Assembly: GCA_963751395.1 (NCBI GenBank)
Contig: CAVVUC010000003.1
Span: 62,001 to 126,000 of the forward strand
Direction of reading: 5' to 3'
From: CAVVUC01 sp963751395
GTDB lineage: Bacteria > Verrucomicrobiota > Verrucomicrobiia > Chthoniobacterales > Chthoniobacteraceae
DNA length: 64,000 nucleotides
The first letter of the stretch is position 1. The number at the start of each line of letters is the position of its first letter. The notes under the pieces are model-generated. The model did not search any database. It saw only the letters and a program-made list of their open reading frames with translations, and was not told where the DNA came from. A program made the position numbers and the translations under genes. This document shows, piece after piece, positions 53,507 to 64,000 of this stretch.

Positions 53507-55894
53507 TTGTCCAAAACAAGAAAAAGGCGGAGCAGGCATTCGACGCAAGCATGGCCTATCGAGTGGCCTTTCATCGTTCTCATCGCGGTGCTGGCGCCTT
53601 TTCCCTGCGGCAGCACCGTTCCCTGGGCGCAGGGCATCGTCCTCGCCCTTCTCGGATTGCTTCTCGTAATCCGCCCGCCCCGGCACTCGCTGGGGCTTGG
53701 GATGAATTTGCTGTTCGGGGCGTTTCTCGCGCTCGCCCTCGGCGCGTTCCTGCCCGCCCACTGGTTCGGCATGGCCGAGTGGCGTTCGCATGGCGCTCCG
53801 GCGGTCGCTCTCGCGCTGCCTTCCACGCTCACGCCGCAACCCTGGCTCACCGCCGAGGCGATCGTCCTGCTCATCGCCGGCATGGCGTGGCTGTATCTGC
53901 TGCTGGCATCGCAAAATTCCTCAAGCGATTCCGGGCCGTTGCTGAAAGCTTTCTGCATCGGCATCACGATCTTCGCCGCAGTGTCGGAGTATCTTTTCTA
54001 CACCGGCAACAAATGGCCCTTCGTTGATTCCGTCGCGCACTTCGGGCCGTTCCCAAACAAGAACCAGATGGGCCTGGTCCTGGCGGTGGGGGCGATGACG
54101 GCCATCGCCTGCATCTACGATGCGATCCGCTTGCGGAGAGGGAGCGTCCTCCTGTGGGTGATCTGCGCGGGCGTCCTGCTCAATGCGCTCGTGCTTTCGC
54201 TCTCCCGGGGGGCCATCGGCGCATTCTGCATCGGGCTGGTTTTCTGGCTCGGGTGCCTTTGCGTCTTGACCCGCTCCCGGAAAGGCTCCGCGCTTGCCAT
54301 CGCCACGTTCCTGATTCTTCTCACCGCTTTCATTTCGTTCGGTGGAAAAATGCTCGACCGTTTTGCGGCTTCCGCGGGCGGCCCGCCGGAGATCCCGACG
54401 GACCTGCGCTGGACGATCCAAAGCGACGCAATTACGATGGCCAACGAATCGGCGCTTCCGGGAGTCGGGCTCGGCAATTTTCACGAGACGTTCCAGTTGT
54501 TCCATCGCGCTCTGGGCACGCGGGACATGAACTTTGTCCATCCCGAAAGCGACTGGCTCTGGCTCGCTTCCGAGATGGGATGGATCGGAATCGCGCTGCT
54601 GGTTTTTGGCATCGTGCTCTTTTTCAAACGCGTCTTTCCGTTCGCCCATGACCCCGACAACTGGCACTGGCGCGCCGCCGGATGCGCCGCCGCGCTGATG
54701 CTGCTTCTCCACGGATTCATCGATGTCGGCGGGCATCGCATGGGCTCGGTGTTGGTCGCGCTTTTTGTGGCCAGCTTCGCGTTGCGACACGATCTGCGGA
54801 CCAGGAGGCAGCCGTGGGTTCCGTGGGCCTTTCGGGTCTGCGGGCTGATGCTCATCGCCGTCGGAGCGACCTGGGTCCACGCCACCCAGCAGGACGCGCT
54901 GTTGCCGGGAACCATCGGAGTGCGACGGGTCAAGGAACGCGCGCCGCGTTTGAACGAGACCGAGAAATACAAGGAGGCCATCGACATCACCACCAGGGCG
55001 ATGGAATGGGCTCCGATCGACTGGGAACTCTACTACGACCGCGGCGTCGCGCTCGCTTATCTCGACCCGCCCCAGATCGACGCCGCGAAGGCCGACTTCG
55101 CACGCGCGCGTTTCCTTCAACCCACCACGCCGATGCTGCCTTTGAACGAGGGAATCGTCTGGCTGCCTGTGAAGCCCGAGTTCACCCTGCCCGCCTGGAA
55201 AGAAGCGCTGAGGCGCGCGCCGGAAACACGCGGGCAAGTTTACGGGCAAATGCTTCCCTACGCGACGACCTATCCCGAGGCGCTCGATGCCCTGCGTCAG
55301 CTCGCGGCGGATGACTTGAACCTGCGGATCGCGTTTCTGTCGCGAGCACCGCAGAAGCAGGCGGCGGAAGAAATCCAGGAACTGCTGGCCGCCGACCCCG
55401 AACTCCGCGCTCTTTCGTCTGCGCAGAAAAAGCAGTTCCTTGCGGCGTGGGGCCGGAGCGGGGACAAGCCGGCGCTTTTGGAGCAAATCCAGAAGCACGA
55501 CGACTGGCTGCCGCTCGCCTGGCCTGTCGTTGTCGAGCTGCAGATTTCGCAAGGAAATCATCAACGAGCCTACGAGCTTGTGCATTGCTTCGCGAAACTT
55601 CCCGCCGTCCCGCAGCTTCCCGACGACGGCCTGTCCTCCGGCAACGATCTCGCGCGCAGGTTCTACGCGAATCCCGAGGATTTCGCTGCGGCTCTCGGGC
55701 TCTACACGAAATATCAATCGGGCGGCGAGCCAGACGACGCGCTGGCCGTGCTCCAGAAAGTAACCGCTCTCAAGAACTCTCCGGCGTATTTTCATCGCCT
55801 CAAAGCGGAGGCACTCGCCTCACGCGAAGACTGGGCGCAAGCGTTCAAGGCGCTTGTCCAGTCCCTGCCAGCCAGGGCGCTGGTTCAGGAATAG
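53507..55894 (+). CDS. O-antigen ligase-type membrane protein with a long helical tail
   Basis: A 795-residue protein. Residues 1-460 have 10-12 hydrophobic helices with the Wzy/WaaL-like segment NKNQMGLVLAVGA and LSLSRGAIGAFCIGL. The rest is soluble, with TPR-like helices (KYKEAIDITTRAMEWAPIDWELYYDRGVALAYL ... ALAVLQKVTALK). The start is TTG at 53507 with no better candidate nearby. It might polymerise or ligate the glycan. Confidence 0.78.
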   Translation: MSKTRKRRSRHSTQAWPIEWPFIVLIAVLAPFPCGSTVPWAQGIVLALLGLLLVIRPPRHSLGLGMNLLFGAFLALALGAFLPAHWFGMAEWRSHGAPAVALALPSTLTPQPWLTAEAIVLLIAGMAWLYLLLASQNSSSDSGPLLKAFCIGITIFAAVSEYLFYTGNKWPFVDSVAHFGPFPNKNQMGLVLAVGAMTAIACIYDAIRLRRGSVLLWVICAGVLLNALVLSLSRGAIGAFCIGLVFWLGCLCVLTRSRKGSALAIATFLILLTAFISFGGKMLDRFAASAGGPPEIPTDLRWTIQSDAITMANESALPGVGLGNFHETFQLFHRALGTRDMNFVHPESDWLWLASEMGWIGIALLVFGIVLFFKRVFPFAHDPDNWHWRAAGCAAALMLLLHGFIDVGGHRMGSVLVALFVASFALRHDLRTRRQPWVPWAFRVCGLMLIAVGATWVHATQQDALLPGTIGVRRVKERAPRLNETEKYKEAIDITTRAMEWAPIDWELYYDRGVALAYLDPPQIDAAKADFARARFLQPTTPMLPLNEGIVWLPVKPEFTLPAWKEALRRAPETRGQVYGQMLPYATTYPEALDALRQLAADDLNLRIAFLSRAPQKQAAEEIQELLAADPELRALSSAQKKQFLAAWGRSGDKPALLEQIQKHDDWLPLAWPVVVELQISQGNHQRAYELVHCFAKLPAVPQLPDDGLSSGNDLARRFYANPEDFAAALGLYTKYQSGGEPDDALAVLQKVTALKNSPAYFHRLKAEALASREDWAQAFKALVQSLPARALVQE

Positions 55895-55958
55895 AACAAC
55901 CGCGGGAAAAGGGACGACCCCAACCAAGGCCGGAGGTTTTTCGCGGATTCGGGCGTCG

Positions 55959-58589
55959 TCATTCCGCGGACGCGGACCGGCACCACGCTTCGATCTCCGG
56001 CAGAATTCGCGCCCGGAGTTCGGCGCCGAAGCGGATGTCGTCCACAGCCTTTGCAACGCTTGGCGAGGCATCGGGCGGCAGTTTGCTTTTGGCGAAGGCC
56101 TCCAGTTCATCCGCGCGTGACGCATCGCGAAAGCCGCGGAAGATCCCGGGAACGAACTCGTTCACGCCCAGAGCGGTGACTTTTGCCAGCAGTCGATCGA
56201 GATGTTCCTTCGCGAACTCCCACGCGAGTCCGGTGAATTCGCGTTCCTGCGCGACGCGTGTGACAAGTCCGGCGGCTTGCGCCGGCACCAGTTCGTCCGT
56301 GAGCGAAAGGGCGAGTGTTTTTCGCGCCAGGCTCTCGTTGCGCGTTTTCGTCATCGCGCCGTAGAGCATTCGCTTCTGCTCGAAGGACTCCGCCTTGCGG
56401 CCGAGTTCGTGAAGCTGTGCGTGGCGGGTCTCGTCGCCGAACATCCCGACGATCGAAAACACCGGGTCGCGCAAGTCGCCGGGCAGCGACGCCTGCTCCT
56501 CGCGGAAACCGTCGAACCGCTCAAGCGCCTTCCTTTTCACCTCCTCATCGCCGAGCCTGCCGAGCAGGCCGATGAGCCCGCCGCGAAGCTGCGCGTCGAG
56601 CGCCGGCTCGCCGGGTTTCGGCTCCCAGCCGAGCCGCGCGAGATGCCATCGCAGCAACGCGATCGCCCAAGGGTCAAAAGCGCCGCCTGTTTTTTTCGGA
56701 CCACGAAGGGCGTCAATGAAGGCGATGCCGCCGGCGATGTTTCCGGCAACGAGCGGGGAATCGTCCTTTGCCAGGGCGCTGACGAGATGGAGGTATTGAA
56801 CGATCGGGGCGCGACCGGCTTGCGCGAGGGCGAGTGTGTCGTTGAGAAGATTCAAGCGATCGATTTCGCCGAGTGACGGCGCAACTTTCACGAGCGCGGC
56901 AGAGGACGCCGGGTCGTAGCGGACGCGATAGTAGCCGGCATCTCCGAGGTTCGCCTTGATCGGCAGCGACACCCCTTCGCAGGCGCGCACAGGCTTGTCC
57001 TCCAAAAGCACGACGTTCGCGCTTTTCGCGTCCGTCGCAGGGCCGATCACGACCGGGATTTTCCACTTGAGCGGCTTCGGATTTTTCTGGTGGATGGTGA
57101 ATCGCTCCTGAGTCAGCTCGACTCCGCCATCCGCACAGGTGCGCACATTCACCACCGGAAATCCCGGCTGCTCCGTCCACTCCGCGGCAAATGCGCGCAC
57201 CGGCTTTCCGGATGTCTTTTCCATGGCGGCCCAAAGATCGGCGGTCGTGGTGCTCGAGTTGGCGTGCTCTTTGAAATACGCGCGGATGCAATCACGGAAC
57301 GTCTCCTCGCCGAGCCAGCTTTCGAGCATGCGGAGAAACGCCTGGCCCTTCGAGTAGGTGATCTCGTCAAAGGCGTCGATGGCCTGCGATTCGTTCGCGA
57401 CCGGCTGCTGGATCGGGTGCGTCGTCGCCCGCGCGTCCCGGCTCATCGCGCCCTCCTTGCTCCCCGTGGCGCGCAGCCATGTTTTCCATTCCGGGTTGAA
57501 ATGGTCGGTCGCCTTCGTGCCCATCCACGACGCGAAACCCTCGTTCAGCCAGAGGTTGTCCCACCAGGCCATCGTGACCAGGTCGCCGAACCACTGGTGC
57601 GCAATCTCGTGCGCGACGACTTCAAACACGCGCTGCTTCGTCGCGATCGAACTCTCGGCGGGGTCGTAGAGCAGGGCGGAGTCATTGTAAAAAATCGCCC
57701 CCCAGTTTTCCATGCCGCTGGCACCCGTGCTCGGGAACGCGACCTGGTCGAGCTTCGGCAGCGGATATTTCACGCCGAAGTACTCGTTGAAAAACGGCAG
57801 GATTTTCTTCGTCGATTCCATCGCCCACCGGCCTTGTTCGCGCTTGCCCGGAGTTGTCAAAATGCGGAGCTGCACGCCTTCGATTTCGTCGCGCAATTCC
57901 TCGAAAGCGCCCGAGGCGAACGCGACCAGATAGCTCGCCATCGGCGGGGTCTTGGCGAAAACCACCTCCTTCAGCCCGTCCTCGCGGGCCGTCTCGCGCT
58001 CGACCGGCATGTTGGATACCGCCACGTCTTTCGAGGGCACCACTGCGGTCAGTTGAAAGGCGGCACGATACACCGGCTCGTCCCAGCACGGAAACATCCG
58101 GCGGGCATCGGTCGCTTCCATCTGCGTGGTCAGCGCGCGGCCTTCCTTCGCGCCGGTCTGGTAGCGCGTGATGTAAAGTCCGCGCGGCTGCTCGGTCAGC
58201 CTGCCGCGGAACTGGAGATGGATGACATGCCCGCCGGGGGCAAGCTCGTGCGGAGCGGTGAGGGTGAGCGTTTGTTTCGCCTCGTTTCGCTTCGCTTTCA
58301 GCCTCGCCGGCGGCGGATCGCCGATGCCCAGTTCCGCCAGCGTGATTTCAAGCCCGAGCGAATTCAAAACGATCTCGCGCACCGGCTTCAGCACTTCGAT
58401 CGTGATTCTCTCCTCGCCGCTGAACGACGCGCCCGCGATGTCGGGAGTAATCCGAATCGCATACTCCACCGGCACCACCGACTTCGGAAGCTGACCGGGA
58501 GTTTTGTCGAAAGCAAACGGCTCCTCCGCACGGGCACGCGGCATGGCAAGGAGAACGGCAAAAGCGGTCAGGAAAAAAGTGAAACGCAT
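55959..58589 (-). CDS. M1 family zinc aminopeptidase, secreted
   Basis: An 876-residue protein with a signal peptide (MRFTFFLTAFAVLLAMPRARA), the exopeptidase motif GASGMENWGAIFYND at about 296, and zinc motif HEIAHQWFGDL with NEGFASW (HExxH-x18-E) at about 330-355. The ERAP-like C-terminal helices follow (about 540-876). It releases N-terminal amino acids from peptides outside or in the periplasm. It is complete and stands alone. Confidence 0.92.
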   Translation of the reverse strand: MRFTFFLTAFAVLLAMPRARAEEPFAFDKTPGQLPKSVVPVEYAIRITPDIAGASFSGEERITIEVLKPVREIVLNSLGLEITLAELGIGDPPPARLKAKRNEAKQTLTLTAPHELAPGGHVIHLQFRGRLTEQPRGLYITRYQTGAKEGRALTTQMEATDARRMFPCWDEPVYRAAFQLTAVVPSKDVAVSNMPVERETAREDGLKEVVFAKTPPMASYLVAFASGAFEELRDEIEGVQLRILTTPGKREQGRWAMESTKKILPFFNEYFGVKYPLPKLDQVAFPSTGASGMENWGAIFYNDSALLYDPAESSIATKQRVFEVVAHEIAHQWFGDLVTMAWWDNLWLNEGFASWMGTKATDHFNPEWKTWLRATGSKEGAMSRDARATTHPIQQPVANESQAIDAFDEITYSKGQAFLRMLESWLGEETFRDCIRAYFKEHANSSTTTADLWAAMEKTSGKPVRAFAAEWTEQPGFPVVNVRTCADGGVELTQERFTIHQKNPKPLKWKIPVVIGPATDAKSANVVLLEDKPVRACEGVSLPIKANLGDAGYYRVRYDPASSAALVKVAPSLGEIDRLNLLNDTLALAQAGRAPIVQYLHLVSALAKDDSPLVAGNIAGGIAFIDALRGPKKTGGAFDPWAIALLRWHLARLGWEPKPGEPALDAQLRGGLIGLLGRLGDEEVKRKALERFDGFREEQASLPGDLRDPVFSIVGMFGDETRHAQLHELGRKAESFEQKRMLYGAMTKTRNESLARKTLALSLTDELVPAQAAGLVTRVAQEREFTGLAWEFAKEHLDRLLAKVTALGVNEFVPGIFRGFRDASRADELEAFAKSKLPPDASPSVAKAVDDIRFGAELRARILPEIEAWCRSASAE

Positions 58590-58715
58590 CGCCGGGACTC
58601 TGCCAGATGTTCCTCATTTTGGGAAAGGCGGAATGAGGCGGGTTCGGTGGCAATCCTGGGTCATTTCATGGCACGACTGCTGCTTTTAGAGAAAAGCCCT
58701 CCCCCTATGCCAGCC

Positions 58716-59066
58716 ATGAAAAAGGACTTTCAACGACTTGTCAGCAACATCGAACACGGCATCCAAAGCCGCGGCTTCTTCTTCGTTCTCTACAAAGAGG
58801 TGAACGTGATCATCGAAAGCTGCGTCCGGCATTCGCGCTCGAAAACTCAGGCGCTTTCCGCATTCGCGACCGACCACGGTTGGAAGGTGACCGACGCAAG
58901 AAACGTGGACGCATTTCTCTTCGTGCCCGCGCGCCGAAAATCGATCAAGGCATCGATCGACAACCTGTTGGCCAGTTCGGCCCGCAAGGCAGTCGCCTGG
59001 AAGCGCATGGCTTCCAGGAGGAAAGCCCCCGGCTTGATGCGAAGCGCGTGCGCGGCCGGGCATTGA
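58716..59066 (+). CDS. Small basic hypothetical protein
   Basis: A 116-residue protein (MKKDFQRLVSNIEHGIQSRGFFFVLYKEVNVIIE) with an alpha/beta look and a basic Lys/Arg-rich C-terminus. No family recognised. The ATG at 58716 is one of two close candidates (58707 also in frame); longer frames run through the aminopeptidase region in antisense. It could be a real small gene but support is only codon content and position. Confidence 0.4.
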   Translation: MKKDFQRLVSNIEHGIQSRGFFFVLYKEVNVIIESCVRHSRSKTQALSAFATDHGWKVTDARNVDAFLFVPARRKSIKASIDNLLASSARKAVAWKRMASRRKAPGLMRSACAAGH

Positions 59067-59543
59067 GGCAGAGCGTCGCGCTCCGCCGGGGTTCGGGTCT
59101 CGAATCCTCCTCCTGTTCCTATTCTTGCTCCTGCTCCTGCTCCAGGAGCGACGGGCAGGATTAGAGCGTGTCATGCGCTTTGACGTGGCGGGAGCCGATG
59201 GTTGTCCCGGAGGGACACTGGAAATTAGCCGGCGGTGGAGCGAAGCGAAACCACCGGATCGGCGCACAACAGAGAACCGCCCCGGAGGGTGCGGAGGAAT
59301 ATGTGATCCTCGCCGGCTCCGTCGCCCCACGGGCGAATGCCCTTCCATTGCGGGTTTCCGGTGGTTCCGTTCGTTCCTCACTCCACCACCGAGGAGGCGG
59401 AGGGGAATAGTGGAGGTTGGTGGATGGGCGAGCAGGCTAATTTCCTTCCGGCCCTCCGGGCCTCAATCGCGGCGTGTGTTTCGTCCCGGAGGGACACTGG
59501 AAATTAGCCGGTTGGTGCAGCGACGAGCGCAACCACGTCGGTA
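59067..59543. repeat. Gap with 29-bp direct repeat GTCCCGGAGGGACACTG...
   Basis: About 480 bp without a supportable gene. A 29-bp sequence beginning GTCCCGGAGGGACACTGG is present at 59205-59233 and again at 59483-59511 in the same orientation, and its GGCTAATTTCC part occurs inverted near 59435. GTCCC-GGA-GGGAC is a hairpin. The 170-codon frame here is repeat derived. Confidence 0.75.
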
Positions 59544-61727
<2,184 letters not shown>

Positions 61728-61937
61728 GTGTTTTCTCCTTTGGTCGGTTGGATTGAATTCTGTGAAGGGGTTGCAAGTGTTTGGCACGACTGCGCTGGTT
61801 GGTCAATTGCTGACCGCCTCCGAATACTTGGTGATGTCGTGGATGATTGTCAACATGCCGTAAGCCGCCGTGCCCCTGGCGTGGACGGTGCGCCCCGGAA
61901 AACAGCCGTTCCCGGCGAATGCGCGCCGGTGATTCGA

Positions 61938-62387
61938 TTACTCCACCGCGATCTTGAAAACGGCTTTCCTGACGGGAGAGGGCTCGTCAATCGCCATGCC
62001 CGGCATGTGTCCGTCCTCCGGGAACAAAATCATAAAGTCCCCGCTGGTCATGGGTAAATAGACTCCCTCGCCAGAAAGCGGCAGAAAGTCCTTTGCCTCG
62101 ACGTAGCTGCCTTGCTGGAGGCGGCTGAGATGCGCGTAACAGATTTGCTCCGTTCCCTGGATGATATATTGCAGGTCGATGTAGCGCCTGTGTGCCTCCC
62201 ACTTGCCATGTCCCATTGGCTTTGTGAGATACTCCTGAACCATCAAGAACAAGCTGCTGCCTTTCAGCTCATACTTGCCGACGGGCAGGCCAGGGAGGTC
62301 TTCCTGCTGGAGGTAATCAAACGCGCGCTCAAAGCCCGCGCCGAGTTTTGAGTACAAACGAGCATTGCTGAGGCGGTCAATGATCAT
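61938..62387 (-). CDS. YhcH/YjgK/YiaL family protein
   Basis: A 149-residue cupin-like protein (MIIDRLSNARLYSKLGAGFERAFDYL ... GKWEAHRRYIDLQYIIQGTEQI ... GDFMILFPEDGHMPGMAI) of the DUF386 family, with the metal-site His residues in EAHRRYIDLQ and EDGHMPG. Related proteins take part in sialic acid or other sugar metabolism as possible isomerases or anomerases. The neighbours do not fix the substrate. Confidence 0.85.
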   Translation of the reverse strand: MIIDRLSNARLYSKLGAGFERAFDYLQQEDLPGLPVGKYELKGSSLFLMVQEYLTKPMGHGKWEAHRRYIDLQYIIQGTEQICYAHLSRLQQGSYVEAKDFLPLSGEGVYLPMTSGDFMILFPEDGHMPGMAIDEPSPVRKAVFKIAVE

Positions 62388-62445
62388 GGTGCCGTCTCCA
62401 TGTTGGAATAGTTGGATCGCCCGTCAAAGTTACCGCATTGCCTTG

Positions 62446-62766
62446 TCACTGGTTATACCACTCGCGTCCGCTCCGACTATCGCGACCCGCTGAGATGTCA
62501 TGAGTGTCAACGACTGTGCCGCTCCGATTGATCTTGTAAGCTCTCCCGATATCACCCGAACGATCCGTCAACTCGACCACCCAGTAGTGTCCGTCCCGAT
62601 CCCACTCCGCATAATCCATATACGAAAAGCGATCCGGATATTCCTTGCACGCGGATTGGGCGATGAAGATTGCCTTCTCACGCGTGATTCCGGTGACTTT
62701 GATGTCCTCTTCGGCGCAAGCGGCGAGGAACAGGCAGGCGATCAATGCGAAGTATCTCAAGTTCAT
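62446..62766 (-). CDS. Small lipoprotein, unknown function
   Basis: A 106-residue protein with lipobox LFLAACAEED after a short signal peptide (MNLRYFALIACLFLAAC), so it is probably lipid anchored. The mature part (SYMDYAEWDRDGHYWVVELTDRSGDIGRAYKINRSG) looks like a small beta domain. The ATG at 62766 fits the signal peptide better than an upstream start at 62796. No function assigned. Confidence 0.75.
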   Translation of the reverse strand: MNLRYFALIACLFLAACAEEDIKVTGITREKAIFIAQSACKEYPDRFSYMDYAEWDRDGHYWVVELTDRSGDIGRAYKINRSGTVVDTHDISAGRDSRSGREWYNQ

Positions 62767-62873
62767 GGGGGAGTGTTTCCGGGAAATCAGCCGCAAGTGC
62801 GAGGGAAAACTTTAGCGGTTGTCATTCGAACCATTGTCCAAACAAGCCCCTGCTCCTTTCCGTTCGGATGCGC

Positions 62874-63107
62874 CTATCGGAACTCCCTGGGCTGCGTTGC
62901 GTCAAAGGCCTTGGTTTGGTCTTTCTTGGGAGCATTCGGATTCGTCCAACCTCTATAAAAGAACTCCCGTTCTTCCGGATCGATGCCCGCAGCGCATCCT
63001 GCGAGCAGCATGACTGAAGTCAGCAGCAGGATGAGGATTGCCGGCCTGAATAGTTTGATGTCAGAGAGCGGGGTGGATAAGTGGCTGGTTGTCATTGGTG
63101 GAAACAT
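62874..63107 (-). CDS. Very small lipoprotein
   Basis: A 77-residue protein with a hydrophobic segment (IKLFRPAILILLLTSVMLLAGC) ending in a lipobox. The ATG at 63107 has GGAG at 5 nt; ATGs at 63137 and 63095 are also in frame. The mature part is short (AAGIDPEEREFFYRGWTNPN). The gene lies next to acpS. Confidence 0.72.
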   Translation of the reverse strand: MFPPMTTSHLSTPLSDIKLFRPAILILLLTSVMLLAGCAAGIDPEEREFFYRGWTNPNAPKKDQTKAFDATQPREFR

Positions 63108-63108
63108 T

Positions 63109-63498
63109 CTAACTCCGTTTGCAAGTGACGACGACACTGGCCACGGAGTAAGCGTCTGAGTGACTCAAGCTAACCAGCGTGTCGGCCACGGAAAGGCTGT
63201 TGGCGAGCTGCCCGGCGCCCCCGTGCAGAACGAGGAAGGGTTCTCCATTTTCCTTGCGGCATACTTCGATGTCGCGCCAGCCGATATGCTGTCCGATCCC
63301 TGTTCCGAACGCTTTGGACAACGCCTCCTTCGCTGCAAATCGCGCCGCGAAATGACGCGCGGGATACTTCATCGACTGGCAGTAGGCAATCTCGCCATCG
63401 AGAAAGACACGGTGCAAAAACCGGTCTCCGAAACGCTCGATCGAGGACTCGATGCGCCTGGTCTCGACGATGTCCACACCGATGCCGAGGACTTTCAT
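63109..63498 (-). CDS. acpS: Holo-[acyl-carrier-protein] synthase
   Basis: A 129-residue AcpS with the Mg-binding GIGVDIVETRRIE (Asp8) and FAAKEALSKAFGTGIG (Glu of the phosphopantetheinyl transferase). It transfers 4'-phosphopantetheine from CoA to the acyl carrier protein. It overlaps the upstream pdxJ gene (ATGA), a widespread gene order. Confidence 0.92.
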   Translation of the reverse strand: MKVLGIGVDIVETRRIESSIERFGDRFLHRVFLDGEIAYCQSMKYPARHFAARFAAKEALSKAFGTGIGQHIGWRDIEVCRKENGEPFLVLHGGAGQLANSLSVADTLVSLSHSDAYSVASVVVTCKRS

Positions 63499-64000
63499 TC
63501 GGCTTCGTAACCGCTCATCAACTCCACCATTTCCCGAACGGCGGTTTCGATGCCGGCAAAAACTGCGCGCGACACGATCGAATGGCCGATGTTCAGTTCG
63601 GCGAGGTGTGGAATGAGGAGAATCTCCTCAATGTTCGTGTAATTGATGCCATGACCGGCGTTGACCTGCATGCCGAGCTTTGCCGCATGCACGGCATTGG
63701 CTCCCAGACGCTCCAGCTCGGTTTGCCGCGCGGTGCCGACTGCGTTTGCGAACGCGCCGGTGTGGAGTTCCACGGCATCGGCTCCGAGCTTCTTCGCGGC
63801 TTCAACCTGCGCGGTGGATGGCTCGATGAACAGGCTCACCCGGATTCCAGCCGATTGCAGCCGGCGCACGGTTGGCCCGAGTTGTTTGAAGTTCCCGACC
63901 GCATCCAGACCGCCTTCCGTCGTGATCTCACGCCGGTTTTCGGGGACCATGCAGACGTCCTCGGGCAGAACTTTCAACGCGATTTCCAAAATCTCCGGCG
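63495..64000 (-). CDS. pdxJ: Pyridoxine 5'-phosphate synthase PdxJ, N-terminal part cut by window edge
   Basis: The last 168 codons are present: VCMVPENRREITTEGGLDAV (phosphate-binding region), VSLFIEPSTAQVEAAKKLGADAVELHTGAFA and VNAGHGINYTNIEEI, then LNIGHSIVSRAVFAG, which match PdxJ. It condenses 1-deoxyxylulose 5-phosphate with aminoacetone phosphate in vitamin B6 synthesis. The start lies beyond the right edge. It overlaps acpS by 4 bp. Confidence 0.92.
   Translation of the reverse strand, partial: PEILEIALKVLPEDVCMVPENRREITTEGGLDAVGNFKQLGPTVRRLQSAGIRVSLFIEPSTAQVEAAKKLGADAVELHTGAFANAVGTARQTELERLGANAVHAAKLGMQVNAGHGINYTNIEEILLIPHLAELNIGHSIVSRAVFAGIETAVREMVELMSGYEAE

Noticed and set aside
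57090..58715. Long + strand frame antisense to the aminopeptidase
   Set aside because: It mirrors the codon structure of the M1 gene on the other strand (GC-rich shadow frame); only the last 116 codons after 58716 could be a gene.

Overview
The window is about 60% GC (estimated by eye) and most resembles a Verrucomicrobiota chromosome. The reasons are a group III (anaerobe-type) nif cluster with nifI1 and nifI2 between nifH and nifD, a large exopolysaccharide locus studded with tiny toxin-antitoxin modules, many short palindromic dispersed repeats, and a GHMP kinase/nucleotidyltransferase pair. The phylum is an inference; no rRNA or tRNA gene was recognised.

Layout. 1-3.5 kb: a secreted protein cut by the left edge, then an overlapping operon for lipid-linked sugar transfer (PAP2 phosphatase, GT39/83-type transferase, polyprenyl-phosphate GT2). 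3.5-9.6 kb: a Fic protein, a 453-bp MITE-like element, a 5'-3' exonuclease, a sugar-1-phosphate nucleotidyltransferase with a GHMP sugar kinase, and mtnP. 10.0-17.7 kb: nifH-nifI1-nifI2-nifD-nifK-ferredoxin-ferritin-nifE-TauE permease, all on the + strand, behind a textbook -24/-12 sigma-54 promoter. nifN, nifB and nifV are not here. 18.3-20.2 kb: a radical SAM/B12-type enzyme and a small unknown.

20.3-55.9 kb is one large + strand polysaccharide locus: outer-membrane barrel, Wza-like export protein, Wzc-like tyrosine kinase, Wzm/Wzt ABC exporter, methyltransferase, about nine glycosyltransferases, two acyl/acetyltransferases and two ligase/polymerase-like membrane proteins. It is interrupted from 24.7 to 34.5 kb by an island of about ten toxin-antitoxin-like cassettes. 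All lie on the + strand, and their spacers are built from the same few pyrimidine-rich words in the same orientation. A four-helix-bundle (S23) gene with 24-bp inverted repeats splits wzm from wzt.

56-64 kb (minus strand except one small + strand ORF): M1 aminopeptidase, the small unknown ORF, a katG carrying three one-base insertions, a YhcH-family protein, two small lipoproteins, acpS and the start-truncated pdxJ.

Single-base indels recur in otherwise good genes, mostly in homopolymers (katG three times, a glycosyltransferase twice, a second glycosyltransferase remnant, a DUF3368 toxin, a nucleotidyltransferase). Either the assembly carries uncorrected homopolymer errors or the accessory genes are decaying. 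The repeat-punctuated cassette island is the most novel-looking structure in the window.
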